NCBI GenBank assembly: GCA_013360745.1
Contig: JABWBA010000002.1
Location: 43,288-107,287 of the forward strand
DNA from: Chthonomonadales bacterium
Lineage (GTDB): Bacteria; Armatimonadota; Chthonomonadetes; Chthonomonadales; CAJBBX01
Length of the DNA: 64,000 bases
Reading direction: 5' to 3'
The notes under the pieces were generated by a model that was not told the DNA's origin, did not search any database, and saw nothing but the letters and a program-made list of their open reading frames with translations. The translations under genes and the position numbers were made by a program. Below, piece by piece: positions 1-7,822 of this stretch. Numbering within the stretch: position 1 is the first letter of the stretch; the number at the start of each line of letters is the position of its first letter.

Positions 1-621
1 GTGACGCGGATCAACGGCCCTCGCATGCACATGCTGCGAAACCGCGTCCGGCGTATGAGCGGCGACGAACTCGGGCAGGCGGCCGACGACGAAAGCCGCG
101 AGGTCGTTGGCGGCGCCGCCCAGGGCGGGCCCCAGCGCGATCCCGAGAAGATAGGTGACGTTGAACAGAGCCATGGCCTGAGAGCGCCGATCCTCCCGCA
201 CCACATCCGCCATCATCGCCAGGGCCGCCGGCCAGAGCGCGGCGGCGCCCAGCCCGTCGAGCGTACGGAGAATCACGAAGAGGTACCACTGTTCGGGCCG
301 AACGAGCAGCGTCAGAAGCGCCGTAACCACGCTCACGAGCGGGCCGATCATGATCAGCTTCTTCCGGCCGATCCTGTCGCCCAGAATGCCGAAGGGACCC
401 TTCATCAGCCCTTCGCACAGTAGAAACGCCGCGCCGATGGCCGTGACCCCGGTCTCGCCGTAGTGCATGCTGAACTTCAGGTAGACCGGCATCGCCGAGA
501 CGTTCATCATCGCATAGGCGAGCTCCGCGAAACCCGCAACGATGGCGATGCTGATGATCACGGCACGAGCGCTGGCAGTGAGCGGCAGCGTCGAACCCGA
601 TCGAATGGAATCCAGGCTCAT
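1..621 (-). CDS. MFS transporter, C-terminus cut by window edge
   Basis: The visible 207 codons run from ATG at 621 to the window edge with no stop, so only the N-terminal half of a 12-helix major facilitator transporter is present. Hydrophobic helices are visible at about residues 18-42, 58-78, 88-108 and 115-140. The cytoplasmic loop between helices 2 and 3 carries the MFS signature GILGDRIGRKKL (residues 79-89). Later segments such as LGIALGPALGG resemble the helix 5 region. The substrate cannot be read from the sequence. The gene lies downstream of the Gfo/Idh/MocA oxidoreductase on the same strand, so uptake of a sugar or sugar derivative is plausible but inferred. A perfect inverted repeat sits just upstream of its start. 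Confidence 0.85.
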   Translation of the reverse strand, partial: MSLDSIRSGSTLPLTASARAVIISIAIVAGFAELAYAMMNVSAMPVYLKFSMHYGETGVTAIGAAFLLCEGLMKGPFGILGDRIGRKKLIMIGPLVSVVTALLTLLVRPEQWYLFVILRTLDGLGAAALWPAALAMMADVVREDRRSQAMALFNVTYLLGIALGPALGGAANDLAAFVVGRLPEFVAAHTPDAVSQHVHARAVDPRH

Positions 622-636
622 CGGTTCATGAGAACA

Positions 637-704
637 GGCAGACTGCGGCGCCGACTCCGTATCGGAACGCCGTCCTCCGATGCGCGCGCCAGCCGCAGTC
701 TGCC
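637..704. repeat. Perfect 13-bp inverted repeat in the MFS leader
   Basis: GGCAGACTGCGGC (637-649) is exactly repeated in inverse as GCCGCAGTCTGCC (692-704) with 42 bases between. It lies between the stop of the oxidoreductase (760) and the ATG of the MFS gene (621), both on the minus strand, so it would form a long-armed hairpin about 16 bases before the MFS start codon. It could be a read-through terminator or leader structure, or a trace of a small mobile element. No T-tract follows it. Confidence 0.6.
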
Positions 705-759
705 ATAACAGGGCTCGTCAGGTACAAAGCGGTATCCCGGAGAGGCCCTGCTTCTCCTC

Positions 760-1812
760 TCAGGCGATGGTCACCTCTTTACCCGCTTCCGACGATGCAT
801 AGATCGCGTCCATGATCTTGGCTACGGCGAGGCCGTGTTCACCGGTGATCAGGGGTTCCGTATCGTTTTGGATCGCTTCGCAGAAGTGCTTCACCTCAGC
901 CGCGTGCGTGTTGATATCGGAGTGCGGGATCTCGGGCCGGAACGTCTGCAGCGATCGGTGCTGCTCCCGGACGATGGTGAGCGGATGGGTGACCGCACCA
1001 CCCTCCGTGCCGCACAGCGTGCTCGTGAAGAGATCCTCGGGGATATTGGCGACGAAGCTCGACTCCAGCGAGATCGTCGCGCCGTTATCGAATCGGATCA
1101 GGCCGATGGCGAAGTCCTCTACGGTGAAGTTCGCGTAGTCCCACTGCCCCATGAAGCCCACGACATCGCTCCGCTTGCCGAACTTCGCATAGGTGGAACC
1201 CGATGCGGCGACGGGCTTGGGATGCCCCATCAACCAGAGAGTGAGATCGAGGATGTGGACTCCGATGTCGATCAGGGGACCTCCGCCCTGTTTGGCCTTG
1301 TCGATGAAAACGCCCCATCCCGGTATGCCGCGCCGACGAAGCGCCTGGGCTCGCGCGAAGTAGATCTCGCCGAGATCGCCGCTGGAGATGATCTCCTTCA
1401 GAAGCTGATTCGTCGGGGCGAAGCGGCTGTTGTACCCGACCATGAACTTGCGACCCGCCTTCTTGCCCGCCGCCACCATCTGAGCCGCTTCGTCCGCGTT
1501 CATCGCGATGGGCTTCTCGCATAGCACATGCTTCCCGGCGGCGAAGGCCGCAAGCGTGGGCTCGTAGTGCAGGTAGTTGGGAGTGCAGACGGAGACCGCG
1601 TCGATTTCGTCCATCTCCAACAGCTTCCTGTAATCCTCGAAGACGTGCGGAACGTTGAACTTCTCTGCCGCCTTCTGCGCGGTTTCCTGGTTGACGTCCG
1701 CCACCGCGATGATCTCGCACAGATCGGGTACCGCTGCGTAGCCCGGCATGTGCGCTCCCTGCGCGATGCCCCCCGAACCGATGATGCCGATGCCGAGTTT
1801 CTTCTGTGCCAC
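760..1812 (-). CDS. Gfo/Idh/MocA family oxidoreductase
   Basis: This 350-residue protein has the usual length and layout of NAD(P)-dependent sugar dehydrogenases of the Gfo/Idh/MocA family. The N-terminal Rossmann fold shows GIIGSGGIAQGAH (residues 9-21) and the acidic end of strand 2 (VADVN, 38-41). The family signature CEKPI lies at 98-102, with the Lys expected in catalysis. A second signature, GGGPLIDIGVHILDL (175-189), carries the conserved Asp and His of the active site. Members oxidise or isomerise sugars, inositols and sugar acids, or act as glycosidases through transient oxidation. The exact substrate is not visible. It is probably transcribed ahead of the MFS gene. Confidence 0.92.
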   Translation of the reverse strand: MAQKKLGIGIIGSGGIAQGAHMPGYAAVPDLCEIIAVADVNQETAQKAAEKFNVPHVFEDYRKLLEMDEIDAVSVCTPNYLHYEPTLAAFAAGKHVLCEKPIAMNADEAAQMVAAGKKAGRKFMVGYNSRFAPTNQLLKEIISSGDLGEIYFARAQALRRRGIPGWGVFIDKAKQGGGPLIDIGVHILDLTLWLMGHPKPVAASGSTYAKFGKRSDVVGFMGQWDYANFTVEDFAIGLIRFDNGATISLESSFVANIPEDLFTSTLCGTEGGAVTHPLTIVREQHRSLQTFRPEIPHSDINTHAAEVKHFCEAIQNDTEPLITGEHGLAVAKIMDAIYASSEAGKEVTIA

Positions 1813-2004
1813 GTACTGCGTCCTCCTTGATTAGCGCGCCTGATGGGCGTCCCGCGAGGGCGCCGTTGACGCCATTGCGGCATTGTACTCCATCGGGCAG
1901 CCCGGCGTTTCAGGCTGACCATCTGGATCCAAACCATGCGGGGGCAGGATCGTCATCGCGACCTCACCGCTGGCCGATCGGGGCGGATCGAGCCGTCCGG
2001 AAGC

Positions 2005-2973
2005 CTACGGGGTGCGCCTCGGGCCGATGTACTCCGTCGCGACGACGATATCGTCGAACCAGACCCGGTTCACCCTGGCCGGATTCGCCACGTTGTTCTG
2101 TTGGGCCGCGCTCTCCGTCACATAGTGGAGGAGCCAGAAGAAGTTGAGCTTGAGGTCGGAGCTCGTTCGCCATCGAAATCCATCGAACGGCTTGCCGTCC
2201 GGTCGGGTATCGAAGCCCAGTCCGGTCCATGGGCCGATGGGCGTACCCTTTCGGATGTGGTAGGCCTGTTTCCCGTCGAGCCACAGGGCCAGCTCGCCGT
2301 CGGCAGCGTCCGGTGACGAGTTGAGCTTCAGCATCACCTCGACGCATTGCCAGCGATCCTTCGGCACGAGGGCCGGTCGCGCGGGCCGCATGGCGTTGCC
2401 CCAGTACTTGCCGTCCGCCGAGATCTTCATCTCGTGCCAGTAGGCGTAGAAGGTCCAGACGCCCGGCGCCGGGTAGGCGCCGCCCACGCCATGGGGTTCG
2501 ATGCCGACGGTGATCCGTTCGTCGCCGGCCGGGCGCTCGCCGGCGCCGCCCTGCGGCCAGTCGGTCGCCGGTCGATAACCGCCGATGTGAACGAAATGGT
2601 GGATGTAGGGCGCATCGGCGGCGAAACGAACGTAGAACCGGGCGTAGAGGGTGTCGACCTCACGCGGGAGCCGTTTGTACAGATGTCCTCCCGTATTCGA
2701 ACCGAGCGTCGCCGTGGCGCGGAGGCAGCGCCCCGCCGAAGCCGAACCGGGTCCTCCGGAAACCAGCTCCAGCGCCCTGCCCCCTTCGTTGCTCACCGCG
2801 GTCCAGCGCCGCGTTACATCGGCCATCGATCCGGACTCGAAGTCCTCGTGCAGGAGCACCCGGGCATCCCGCGCGATCCCCCGATCGCCCGGATATCGGG
2901 CTGCAATGCCGGCCTCCGGAGTCTGCCCCACGGCCAGCGCCATCAAGGCGAACACAAGCGCATGCGTTGCCAT
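2005..2973 (-). CDS. Secreted protein, lectin/glucanase-like fold, unknown substrate
   Basis: The open frame continues upstream to 3186, but that part is a translation of REP and palindrome repeats, so ATG at 2973 is chosen. It gives a 322-residue protein starting with a short hydrophobic signal (MATHALVFALMALAVG). The mature part begins with a pattern common in jelly-roll carbohydrate binding and lyase proteins (LLHEDFESG, then alternating strands with LYARFYVRF, VWTFYAYWHEMK, ELALWLDGKQAYHI) and ends VWFDDIVVATEYIGP. This is typical of concanavalin A-like or polysaccharide lyase-like beta-sandwich proteins. I cannot assign a catalytic residue. An extracellular polysaccharide-related role is inferred from fold-like features and the neighbourhood. 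Confidence 0.7.
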   Translation of the reverse strand: MATHALVFALMALAVGQTPEAGIAARYPGDRGIARDARVLLHEDFESGSMADVTRRWTAVSNEGGRALELVSGGPGSASAGRCLRATATLGSNTGGHLYKRLPREVDTLYARFYVRFAADAPYIHHFVHIGGYRPATDWPQGGAGERPAGDERITVGIEPHGVGGAYPAPGVWTFYAYWHEMKISADGKYWGNAMRPARPALVPKDRWQCVEVMLKLNSSPDAADGELALWLDGKQAYHIRKGTPIGPWTGLGFDTRPDGKPFDGFRWRTSSDLKLNFFWLLHYVTESAAQQNNVANPARVNRVWFDDIVVATEYIGPRRTP

Positions 2974-3011
2974 ACGAAGATCGTACCACCAAACCGGTCC
3001 GACGGGAACCC

Positions 3012-3284
3012 GCTTCGACAAGCTCAGCCACCGGGGTGGTACGGGCAATTCATGAATTGCCCCTACGACGACGGGGCTCTCGCCTCTAGCCTCTTGCCTC
3101 TTGCCTCTTGGCTTCGACAAGCTCAGCCACCGGGCTGGTACGGGCAATTCATGAATTGCCCCTACGAACGCGTACCGCAACCCCATGCCTCTCGCCTCTC
3201 GCCTCTCGCCTCTCGCCTCTTGCCTCTCAGCTCTCAGCTCTCAGCTCTCAGCTCTCAGCCACCGGGGCTTCGACAAGCTCAGCC
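3012..3284. repeat. Composite repeat locus A: REP units, 20-bp palindromes, heptamer array
   Basis: Three REP-like units of the form GGCTTCGACAAGCTCAGCC lie at 3012-3034, 3110-3134 and 3266-3284. The first two are each followed about 10 bases later by the perfect palindrome GGGCAATTCATGAATTGCCC (3043-3062 and 3142-3161) and then CCTACGA. Between the units are heptanucleotide arrays of the CTCGCCT, CTTGCCT and CTCAGCT types (about 3076-3110 and 3187-3259). The third REP unit abuts a gene fragment. The same parts recur at 5694-5868 and 45740-46168, and a heptamer array alone lies in a gene at 7412-7521. The REP part resembles CTTCGACAAGCTCAGG-type repeats spread through many environmental genomes. 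Confidence 0.9.
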
Positions 3285-3443
3285 AACGCGCAGGTTGAGG
3301 AGGTCATCTTCTACTGCACGAACGACACGTTTACCTGGGACGTGCGGTACAAGACCCTCTCCGAGGTCTGGAGCGAGGCGCATCGGTACAGCTTGGCGGT
3401 CCCCATGGGACCAGCCACGAATCGCGGCTCCGCATCCGTATGA
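3285..3443 (+). pseudogene. Fragment of a GH99-like glycosidase gene
   Basis: Directly after the third REP unit the frame reads NAQVEEVIFYCTNDTF and then TWDVRYKTLSEVWSEA. This matches AAQVDAVFFDCTNGTF and TWDEQYKTLCEVWTAA of the intact gene at 5930-7822. Over the first 84 bases I count about ten differences, most of them changing residues. After about 3385 the match weakens (AVPMGP against MLPFGP, with a likely short deletion), and the frame stops at 3441-3443. No start codon or remaining domain is present, so this is a remnant of a diverged paralogue, cut exactly at the repeat boundary. Confidence 0.75.
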
Positions 3444-3467
3444 AGGGTTATGGGATGCTCTCCCTGA

Positions 3468-4607
3468 AACTATAAGTGCTGGATCGGAGTCTGCGGAACC
3501 ACCGCCGATGCACCGGGTAATCCTTCCACGGGCGGCCCGAGGCTGATCGTCAGCAACTGCCCGGAAACCGCGTCTCCGGAAACAATGAAAGACGAGAACG
3601 GGAGCTCGACGAACACCCTGTATCGATGTGAAATCGAGCTGGCCGCGGGCACGACCAGAGTACGAGTGTTCGTCTGGCACGTGAACAAGCTGGGAGCGCC
3701 GCGGGTCTTCAGCCTGTTCGCCCGGGTTTCCAGCGGCTCCTGTCAGATCACGGACCGGCGGGTGATCAGTATGCGCAGCTACGGCGGCAACTACGCCGCC
3801 ACCGGTTTGTGCCTGGCCAAGGTCCACCTGTGGAGTCAATGGGACGCGGCCCTCTCGGATGTGTCCCTCGGCGCGACGGAGTCGGCCATCTGGCAACAAG
3901 CCCAGGTATCGGACAACCAGCTCGTCGCCGCCGTCATGGAGTTCGACGTCGTACTGACGGCGACGGCCACGCTCTACTTGCGCACGACTGTCGCCTCGGG
4001 GAGCGGGGCACCGGGTCCATGGGATCAGATACCAGCCGTGGATCCTGGCCAACATGTCCGCGGCTATTGGCCGTTCCGTCAGTTGACGATGCCGGGCGGA
4101 ACCATTGATGTGAAGGCGCTTCAAGGCGATCCACCGATCAGGACAATCCAGGTTGCCGCGGATGGCGGCCCGGAGATCGCGGCCTTTGCGCAATATCCGG
4201 GTGACACATATGGAACTGAGCGCGGCAATCGGGGCTGATACGGCGCCGACCTGCGTTACGATTTCGAGGTTACGAACTCCGGGACGCAGGGTTACCCCCT
4301 CTTCGCATACGCCCAGGGACGCAACCTCCCGGGACTGGGCTATTACGGGCCGGTGAGCATCCTGTCTCCCGGCATCTTTCCCAAGCTTGGCATCACGCGA
4401 ATGCGGTGTGACGGACCCAGCCCGCAGCCGGGCGATTTTGTCCGCCTGACGACCTCAGATGGTACGAACGAAACGCCGGTCATCATTCCGAACGGTCAAA
4501 CAATCGCCTGTAGGATCGGCGCTGCGGTTGCGGGCGCCGCGAGCACGCCGTTCAATCTAATCCTGCGCGGAATCGCGTACCAGCTGACGGAGCCCCCGGA
4601 GACATAG
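3468..4607 (+). pseudogene. DUF3370-like protein gene, 5'-truncated with one in-frame TGA
   Basis: One reading frame carries a continuous protein-like translation from 3468 to the stop at 4605-4607, except for a single TGA at 4236-4238. Before the TGA it reads DTYGTERGNRG and after it YGADLRYDFEVTNSG, which together fit the GNYGV-Y block typical of cyanobacterial DUF3370 proteins. Coding-like sequence (STGGPRLIVSNCPE) also extends upstream of the first ATG at 3585 but reaches a stop at 3465-3467 with no start codon, so the 5' end is lost. The remaining ORFs (3585-4238 and GTG 4353-4607) could be translated separately. The DUF3370 match is from memory of the family and is tentative. The next gene starts 3 bases after the stop. 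Confidence 0.55.
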
Positions 4608-4610
4608 CGA

Positions 4611-5594
4611 ATGATCCGACCAATGTTACCTGCGATCGGGCTCTGCACCTGCCTGACCGCTTTGTCGTACGCCGACCTGGATCAGGACATCCGTGCCCGG
4701 TTTGCCATAGCTTCCGCTCACCCTATCCTGCAGTTGGAGCCCCTCGGGCCCGATACGAGGCAAGTCGCTGAGCGGATGGTGCGGTACGTCCGCGACGGTT
4801 GCGACAGAGCGTTCGTGGCCGAGGACGCGAAGGCCGTCGCGATACAAGTCGGCACGGTAGACAAGCTCGGGGCGGACCCGCCGGGCCTGCTAACGGCCTG
4901 GGATAAGTACCGGATGCTGGTCACGGACAAAGGGAGGGTCGCCTACAACGTGAGCCAGGAGACGTATATCGGGCGGAACCTCTGGGAGTCCTCTGTCCCT
5001 CTCATGCCGCTCATGCTTTTGGACAGGTACCGCACCCTCTGCGCCAACGGCGTGCCCTCCATATGGGAATTGAGCAGGATGCCGCAGCGCAGTCTACTCC
5101 TGGCGATCGTAGACGACCGACAGCGAGGCCCGCACCCCAACCAGACTCGGCGGATTATGATGCGGGATGAGATCGGGAACATCTCGGTGGTCGGCGTCAG
5201 GGCCGATTGGTATCTGCTGGAAGTGCAGATGAAGGGACGCCCCTCGTATCTGGAGGTTCACGGCCGGACTCTGGAGACCCGCCGGCCGGATTCGAAAACG
5301 GTGAGGGCGGCCCAGGCCTGCCGAGCCGAGCGCCGCACCGAACTAAACCAGATCAGACGTCTCCACCCGGAATATGACTTCGTGCCTCTCTCAAGGGCGC
5401 GATGGATGGGCCGAACCTACTTCATCGCGTACTTCCAACCCAAGATGGCCCCGAGACCGCCGGCGGCCTATGTGTGGGACGGCGAACGCCTCACGCCGAC
5501 CGACCCCTGGGCTATTGTCGCCACCAGCATCAATGGGCGCTATGGATGGCTGCTCAACCGCGACACGGGCCAGTCATGGCTCATCAGCCACTGA
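4611..5594 (+). CDS. Secreted protein of unknown function
   Basis: This 327-residue protein begins with a short signal-like segment (MIRPMLPAIGLCTCLTALSYA) that would direct export. The rest is mixed alpha/beta with no motif I recognise. The C-terminal part (AYVWDGERLTP, INGRYGWLLNRDTG) looks like a beta-rich domain. Its ATG follows the stop of the decayed DUF3370-like gene by 3 bases, so the two were probably one transcription unit. Codon use is like its neighbours and the frame is intact, so it may still be expressed even though its partner is broken. Confidence 0.65.
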   Translation: MIRPMLPAIGLCTCLTALSYADLDQDIRARFAIASAHPILQLEPLGPDTRQVAERMVRYVRDGCDRAFVAEDAKAVAIQVGTVDKLGADPPGLLTAWDKYRMLVTDKGRVAYNVSQETYIGRNLWESSVPLMPLMLLDRYRTLCANGVPSIWELSRMPQRSLLLAIVDDRQRGPHPNQTRRIMMRDEIGNISVVGVRADWYLLEVQMKGRPSYLEVHGRTLETRRPDSKTVRAAQACRAERRTELNQIRRLHPEYDFVPLSRARWMGRTYFIAYFQPKMAPRPPAAYVWDGERLTPTDPWAIVATSINGRYGWLLNRDTGQSWLISH

Positions 5595-5693
5595 ACGGAA
5601 TCCGTAATCCCGCTGTGTCCGGCCCGGGCTGCGCCATTCGCCCTGCGCATCCAAGGCCGGCGCATACCTTCAGGCAGTCGACGATGGCAGGCT

Positions 5694-5868
5694 CGGCTTC
5701 GCCAGGCTCAGCCACCGGGGCGGTACGGGCAATTCATGAATTGCCCCTACGAAAGCGTACCGCAACCCCATGCCTCTTGCCTCTCAGCTCTCAGCTCTCA
5801 GCTCTCAGCTCTCAGCTCTCAGCTCTCAGCTCTCAGCTCTCGGCTTCGCCAGGCTCAGCCACCGGGGC
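5694..5868. repeat. Composite repeat locus B
   Basis: This locus fills most of the gap between 5595 and 5929. It reads, in order: a REP unit (GGCTTCGCCAGGCTCAGCC from 5694); the perfect palindrome GGGCAATTCATGAATTGCCC at 5727-5746; a linker CTACGAAAGCGTACCGCAAC shared almost exactly with 3162-3182 of locus A; an array of about nine CTCAGCT-type heptamers (5772-5841); and a second REP unit (5842-5860) followed by CACCGG. The symmetrical REP-flanked arrangement suggests one mobilisable or recombining block. No gene is seen in it; the short ORFs here are translations of repeats. Confidence 0.9.
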
Positions 5869-5929
5869 GTCGACTTGGCGCGATCAGGTATCCTCCGGTT
5901 GAGCATCCCGCAACAGGAGACCCCCGCCG

Positions 5930-7822
5930 ATGTCCCATCTCATCGCCATTCTAGCCGCTCTCTGCGTGGCGGTCACGGCCTCGCTGGCTGCGGCGCCGGA
6001 CGCCATGCCCGATACGTGGGAGGCCGTGGACGCCCTCGGACGCCCGGTCGCCATGCGGGAAGACGCCCCTGCGCCCCGGCCCGGTAAGTTCGTCGGGATC
6101 TTCTACTGGACGTGGCACGTCGGCGACGGCGAGCCCTATAACGTCACGAAGATCATTACCGAGCATCCCGACGCCATCACCAACTACGCGCATCCGGCCT
6201 GGGGACCGTGGTTCGCCCCGCATCACTGGAACGAACCGCTCTTCGGCTTCTACAGAGGCACGGACCGATGGGTCCTGCGCAAGCATGCCGAGATGCTCGC
6301 CGCGGCCCAGGTGGATGCGGTCTTCTTCGACTGCACGAACGGCACGTTTACCTGGGACGAGCAGTACAAGACCCTCTGCGAGGTCTGGACTGCGGCGCGC
6401 AAGGACGGCGTCCAGACCCCCCGCATCGCGTTCATGCTCCCCTTCGGCCCGAGCCCAGACAGCCTGACCAGCCTGAAACACCTCTATGCCGACCTCTACA
6501 AACCGGGGCGATGGCGCGACCTCTGGTTCCTGTGGAAGGGCAAGCCGCTCATCATGGCCTATCCCGATACCCTCGTCGATGTGCCCGACGACCCGGCTGA
6601 AACGGAGCTCCGACGGGAGATCCGGGCCTTCTTCACCTTCCGCCCGGGCCAGCCCGACTACGTCGACGGCCCGCGGCGCGACGACCAGTGGGGATGGCTC
6701 GAGAACTACCCCCAGCACGGCTATGTCAAGCTCCCGGGAGGCGGATTCGAACAGGTCACCGTCGGTGTGGCCCAGAACGCCGGCGACATCAGCGGAGGCC
6801 ACTGCTCCGCGTTCAACCTGCCCGACAGCTACGGCCGAAGCTACACCAAACGGCAGGGGCATGACCGACGGCCCGACGCGCATATGTACGGACTGAACTT
6901 CGCCGAGCAATGGGACCGGGCGTTCGAACTCGACCCCGAGTTCATCTTCATCACCGGATGGAACGAATGGGTCGCCGGGCGGCACAAGCACTGGGGCCTC
7001 AAGGACAACGCCTTCCCCGATCAGTACGACACCGAGCACAGCCGCGACATCGAACCGATGAAGGGCGGTCACGGGGACAACTACTACTACCAGATGGTCG
7101 ACCGGATACGCCGTTTCAAAGGCGTGCGTGCGCAGCCAACCGCCTCGGCCCCGAAGACCATCCGCATCGGCGGCCCGGCGGCCCAGTGGGACGACGTAAC
7201 CCCCGAATACCGGAGCTGGCCCGGCAACACCAAACCCCGCGACGCCCGTGGGTACGGATCCACCACGTACAAGAGTGCGACAGGCCGAAACGACATCGTC
7301 AGCGCCCGAGTGACTCGCGACCGGTCCAACGTCTATTTCATGGTCGAATGCGCCGCCCCGATCACCCCGGCCACCGACGCGAACTGGATGTGGCTGCTAA
7401 TCCAGATTCGTCCCTCGCTCTCAGCTCTCGGCTCTCAGCCCTCAGCTCTCAGCCCTCAGCCCTCAGCTCTCGGCTCTCAGCCCTCAGCCCCCTTGCCTCT
7501 TGCCTCTGGCCCCTTGCCTAGCTGGGAAGGCTTCCATTTCCTCCTCAACCGCACCGAGCCGGGCGTACTCGAGATCTGCGCCGGCGGGTGGAACTGGAAG
7601 CGCGTGGGGAAGGTCCGCTATGCCGTCCGGGGGAACCGGCTCGAGGTCGCCATCCCGCGCAAGCTCCTCGGCCTGAAGCGGGAGGATCCGATCGATCTCG
7701 CCTTCAAGTGGGCGGACAACGTGCAGAAGCCCGGCGACATCATGGACTTCTACCTGAACGGCGATGCGGCCCCGTTGGGCCGCTTCGTGTGGCGGTGGAG
7801 GGCTACGCCACGGCGCCGATGA
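5930..7822 (+). CDS. Secreted GH99-like glycosidase with CBM9-like domain interrupted by a heptamer repeat
   Basis: 630 residues. A signal peptide occupies about residues 1-22. The main domain (about 50-400) resembles the GH99/GH71-like and WbsX-type TIM barrels: VGIFYWTWH near the start, VDAVFFDCTNG in the middle and the hallmark FITGWNEW at about 339-347. Such enzymes act on mannose- or glucose-containing glycans; the exact activity is not readable. The C-terminal domain (about 415-630) looks like a CBM9-type carbohydrate-binding domain (MWLLIQI, WEGFHFLLNR, VEVAIPRK, DLAFKWADN). Between MWLLIQI and WEGFHF lies about 36 residues of Ser/Pro/Leu/Ala repeat encoded by the heptamer array at 7412-7521, kept in frame. 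The 3' end overlaps the convergent HlyIII gene by 20 bases. Confidence 0.85.
   Translation: MSHLIAILAALCVAVTASLAAAPDAMPDTWEAVDALGRPVAMREDAPAPRPGKFVGIFYWTWHVGDGEPYNVTKIITEHPDAITNYAHPAWGPWFAPHHWNEPLFGFYRGTDRWVLRKHAEMLAAAQVDAVFFDCTNGTFTWDEQYKTLCEVWTAARKDGVQTPRIAFMLPFGPSPDSLTSLKHLYADLYKPGRWRDLWFLWKGKPLIMAYPDTLVDVPDDPAETELRREIRAFFTFRPGQPDYVDGPRRDDQWGWLENYPQHGYVKLPGGGFEQVTVGVAQNAGDISGGHCSAFNLPDSYGRSYTKRQGHDRRPDAHMYGLNFAEQWDRAFELDPEFIFITGWNEWVAGRHKHWGLKDNAFPDQYDTEHSRDIEPMKGGHGDNYYYQMVDRIRRFKGVRAQPTASAPKTIRIGGPAAQWDDVTPEYRSWPGNTKPRDARGYGSTTYKSATGRNDIVSARVTRDRSNVYFMVECAAPITPATDANWMWLLIQIRPSLSALGSQPSALSPQPSALGSQPSAPLPLASGPLPSWEGFHFLLNRTEPGVLEICAGGWNWKRVGKVRYAVRGNRLEVAIPRKLLGLKREDPIDLAFKWADNVQKPGDIMDFYLNGDAAPLGRFVWRWRATPRRR
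7412..7521. repeat. Heptanucleotide array inside the GH99-like coding sequence
   Basis: About 110 bases of degenerate 7-mers (CTCAGCT, CTCGGCT, CTCAGCC, CTTGCCT) lie inside the CBM9-like domain. Because three heptamers make 21 bases, the array reads as a 7-residue protein repeat of the type SQPSALS without shifting the frame. The same heptamers form the intergenic arrays at 3076-3259, 5772-5841 and 45785-46168. No REP unit or palindrome accompanies this copy. Confidence 0.9.

Noticed and set aside
2974..3186. N-terminal extension of the secreted protein gene at 2005-2973
   Set aside because: These 71 codons translate REP and palindrome sequence on the minus strand, while the signal peptide begins at ATG 2973.
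4236..4238. In-frame TGA as a selenocysteine codon
   Set aside because: No bacterial SECIS-like hairpin is evident just downstream, the position is not a known redox site in this family, and the gene has also lost its 5' end, so a nonsense mutation is simpler.
5402..6087. Several plus-strand ORFs rich in Ser-Ala-Leu-Gln repeats near 5.4-6.1 kb (also at 2.3-3.5 kb and 45.8-46.7 kb)
   Set aside because: Their protein sequences are only translations of heptamer arrays, REP units and the palindrome in different frames; real genes overlap or flank them.
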